Source: Clostridium sp.
GTDB taxonomy: Bacteria; Bacillota; Clostridia; Lachnospirales; Lachnospiraceae
NCBI GenBank assembly: GCA_023667695.1
Contig: JAMOZY010000009.1
Coordinates: 1-64,000 of the forward strand
Direction: 5' to 3'
DNA length: 64,000 bases
This document shows positions 63,141-64,000 of this stretch, in pieces (the stretch's first letter is position 1; each line of letters starts with the position of its first letter). Both the position numbers and the translations under genes were made by a program. The notes beneath the pieces were generated by a model. It was not told the origin of the DNA. It worked only from the letters and a program-made list of their open reading frames with translations, and ran no database searches.

Positions 63141-63839
63141 TTAGTATAAGGAAATGTCCTCCAGAACCCGCTGGTTGTCATAATAATAAATGATATTTAC
63201 TATCCGGTTGGTGGTATCATTGATAACTAAAACCAGGACGCTGCCATCCTTTCCCAGAAAATACTCCGCGGTACTTCCGCTTTTGGTAAGGTCCTCCATC
63301 ATGACAAAGTATTCCGTATACTCATATACAGGCACTCCGTTTTCCAGGAACGCGCCGTCGACGGAATCCGTTCCGTTCAAAATGTGGCTTTCGCTGTCAC
63401 CGATTTTAAGACCGAACAGGGTATACTTAGAATCGGAAAAGCTAATGCCGAATTGCTTGCCGTTGTAATAAATGACACTAAAGCTTTTTTTGGAATTGGT
63501 ATAGGTATCCAGACCGTCGGGGCTGCCGTTGGGAATGCTCAGCCGGGAAACAAAGTCCGGATTATGCTCCAGAGTCAGACCAAGCTCCTCTTCTATGGCA
63601 TCTTGTGAAAGACGTGCAATATCGTCCAGTGCTGTTTTCCGGTTAAAAGGAATAACACTAAGAATAACGGCAATGACTGCACAAATCAGTAAAACGATAA
63701 CAAAGGGTGGAATATGGACCCGCGTTCCTGGCGCTTCTGTTAGGATTGGCGTATCCAGCTGGACCGGGGCATGATAATATCCATCGTTGTCTGCCTGCAC
63801 TTCTGTTTCCGGCATGGTTTCATCTAGTTTTAGATTCAT
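63141..63839 (-). CDS. Membrane-anchored protein of unknown function (232 aa)
   Basis: A polar N-terminal stretch of about 40 residues is followed by a single membrane helix (FVIVLLICAVIAVILSVIPF, about 46-66) and an external domain of about 165 residues. That domain is rich in strands (FSVIYYNGKQFGISFSDSKY, LVLVINDTTNRIVNIIYYYD). GAGGAG precedes ATG 63839. I do not recognise a family. It may be a sensor or envelope protein; nothing nearby indicates its job. Confidence 0.72.
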   Translation of the reverse strand: MNLKLDETMPETEVQADNDGYYHAPVQLDTPILTEAPGTRVHIPPFVIVLLICAVIAVILSVIPFNRKTALDDIARLSQDAIEEELGLTLEHNPDFVSRLSIPNGSPDGLDTYTNSKKSFSVIYYNGKQFGISFSDSKYTLFGLKIGDSESHILNGTDSVDGAFLENGVPVYEYTEYFVMMEDLTKSGSTAEYFLGKDGSVLVLVINDTTNRIVNIIYYYDNQRVLEDISLY

Positions 63840-63971
63840 GAAGGTTCTCCTCACATTTACATTTTAGTTTTCCTGATGCATCGTATTATATCAAATCTTC
63901 CTGCCAGATTCAATAAAAGCAGTTTTATCTGACTTTTCTACGTTTAAACAGTGAGATTCCCAGCATTGTGT

Positions 63972-64000
63972 GGTATAATTTAACTTGAGGAGGGACCCAC
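63972..64000 (+). promoter_or_regulatory. Extended -10 promoter leading into a GAGGAGGGACCCA motif
   Basis: TGGTATAAT gives an extended -10. The predicted transcript would begin about AACTTGAGGAGGGACCCAC, the opening of the hairpin motif seen at 6279. The window ends here, so the element is incomplete. Confidence 0.4.

Overview
The window reads as a chromosome segment of an anaerobic, spore-lineage Firmicute, most likely a gut or rumen Lachnospiraceae (Roseburia, Lachnospira or Butyrivibrio-like). The reasons are a pair of GH130 mannoside phosphorylases, a CotS-family coat-type protein, an FMN riboswitch of the clostridial kind, AGGAGG-type ribosome binding sites throughout, archaeal-type ProRS, VanG/VanT-like genes and Rpn-family nuclease remnants. 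I see no tRNA, rRNA, CRISPR array or prophage.

Layout. 0-3 kb: a structured repeat, an M18 aminopeptidase and a frameshifted Rpn nuclease. 3-9.5 kb: a small secreted-looking unknown, a two-component system, tandem repeats, truA, an RluA-type pseudouridine synthase and an AI-2E-type permease. 9.6-13.1 kb: two unknowns and proS. 13.6-19.1 kb: an ABC exporter with its XRE regulator, then a MATE pump. 19.2-22.1 kb: GH130_2 and GH130_1 phosphorylases separated by a 0.7 kb structured repeat. 22.3-28.8 kb: cca, a CotS-like protein, a candidate structured RNA, a PEGA lipoprotein and a run of AT-rich unknowns. 28.8-33.4 kb (minus): a riboflavin operon (alpha/beta-hydrolase-like gene, ribD, ribE, ribBA, ribH) behind an FMN riboswitch and terminator. 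33.5-36.7 kb: ptsH-ptsI with a leader terminator, and a HAD phosphatase. 36.8-39.5 kb: an ABC/FtsX/MarR block of deviating, CpG-rich composition. 39.7-42.8 kb: an intracellular GH5, an AraC regulator and a Na+/H+ antiporter. 43.2-47.5 kb: an AT-rich restriction island (adenine methyltransferase, BsuBI/PstI-type endonuclease, split HEPN protein). 47.6-49.7 kb: a GntR/ABC operon with two very small ORFs. 50-55.1 kb: a TetM-like GTPase fused to a Rae1/YacP-type NYN nuclease domain, a VanG-like ligase and a VanT-like membrane protein. 55.1-60.2 kb: a bacitracin/lantibiotic-type ABC exporter divergent from its two-component system. 60.2-63.8 kb: GH32, MetY and a membrane protein.

Functional themes. 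Carbohydrate use is intracellular: phosphorolysis of mannosides, GH5, GH32 and PTS. Cell-envelope stress functions recur: four ABC export modules, two two-component systems and the VanG/VanT-like pair. Translation and RNA functions (truA, RluA, proS, cca, GTPase-NYN) are scattered.

The most unusual content is non-coding. One hairpin module occurs three times, with unrelated stem sequences that still pair and with conserved loops. A second hairpin family occurs four times with compensatory changes. A multi-branched RNA candidate has its own promoter. The most notable protein observations are the GTPase-NYN fusion and the VanG/VanT-like pair that lacks racemase and peptidase.
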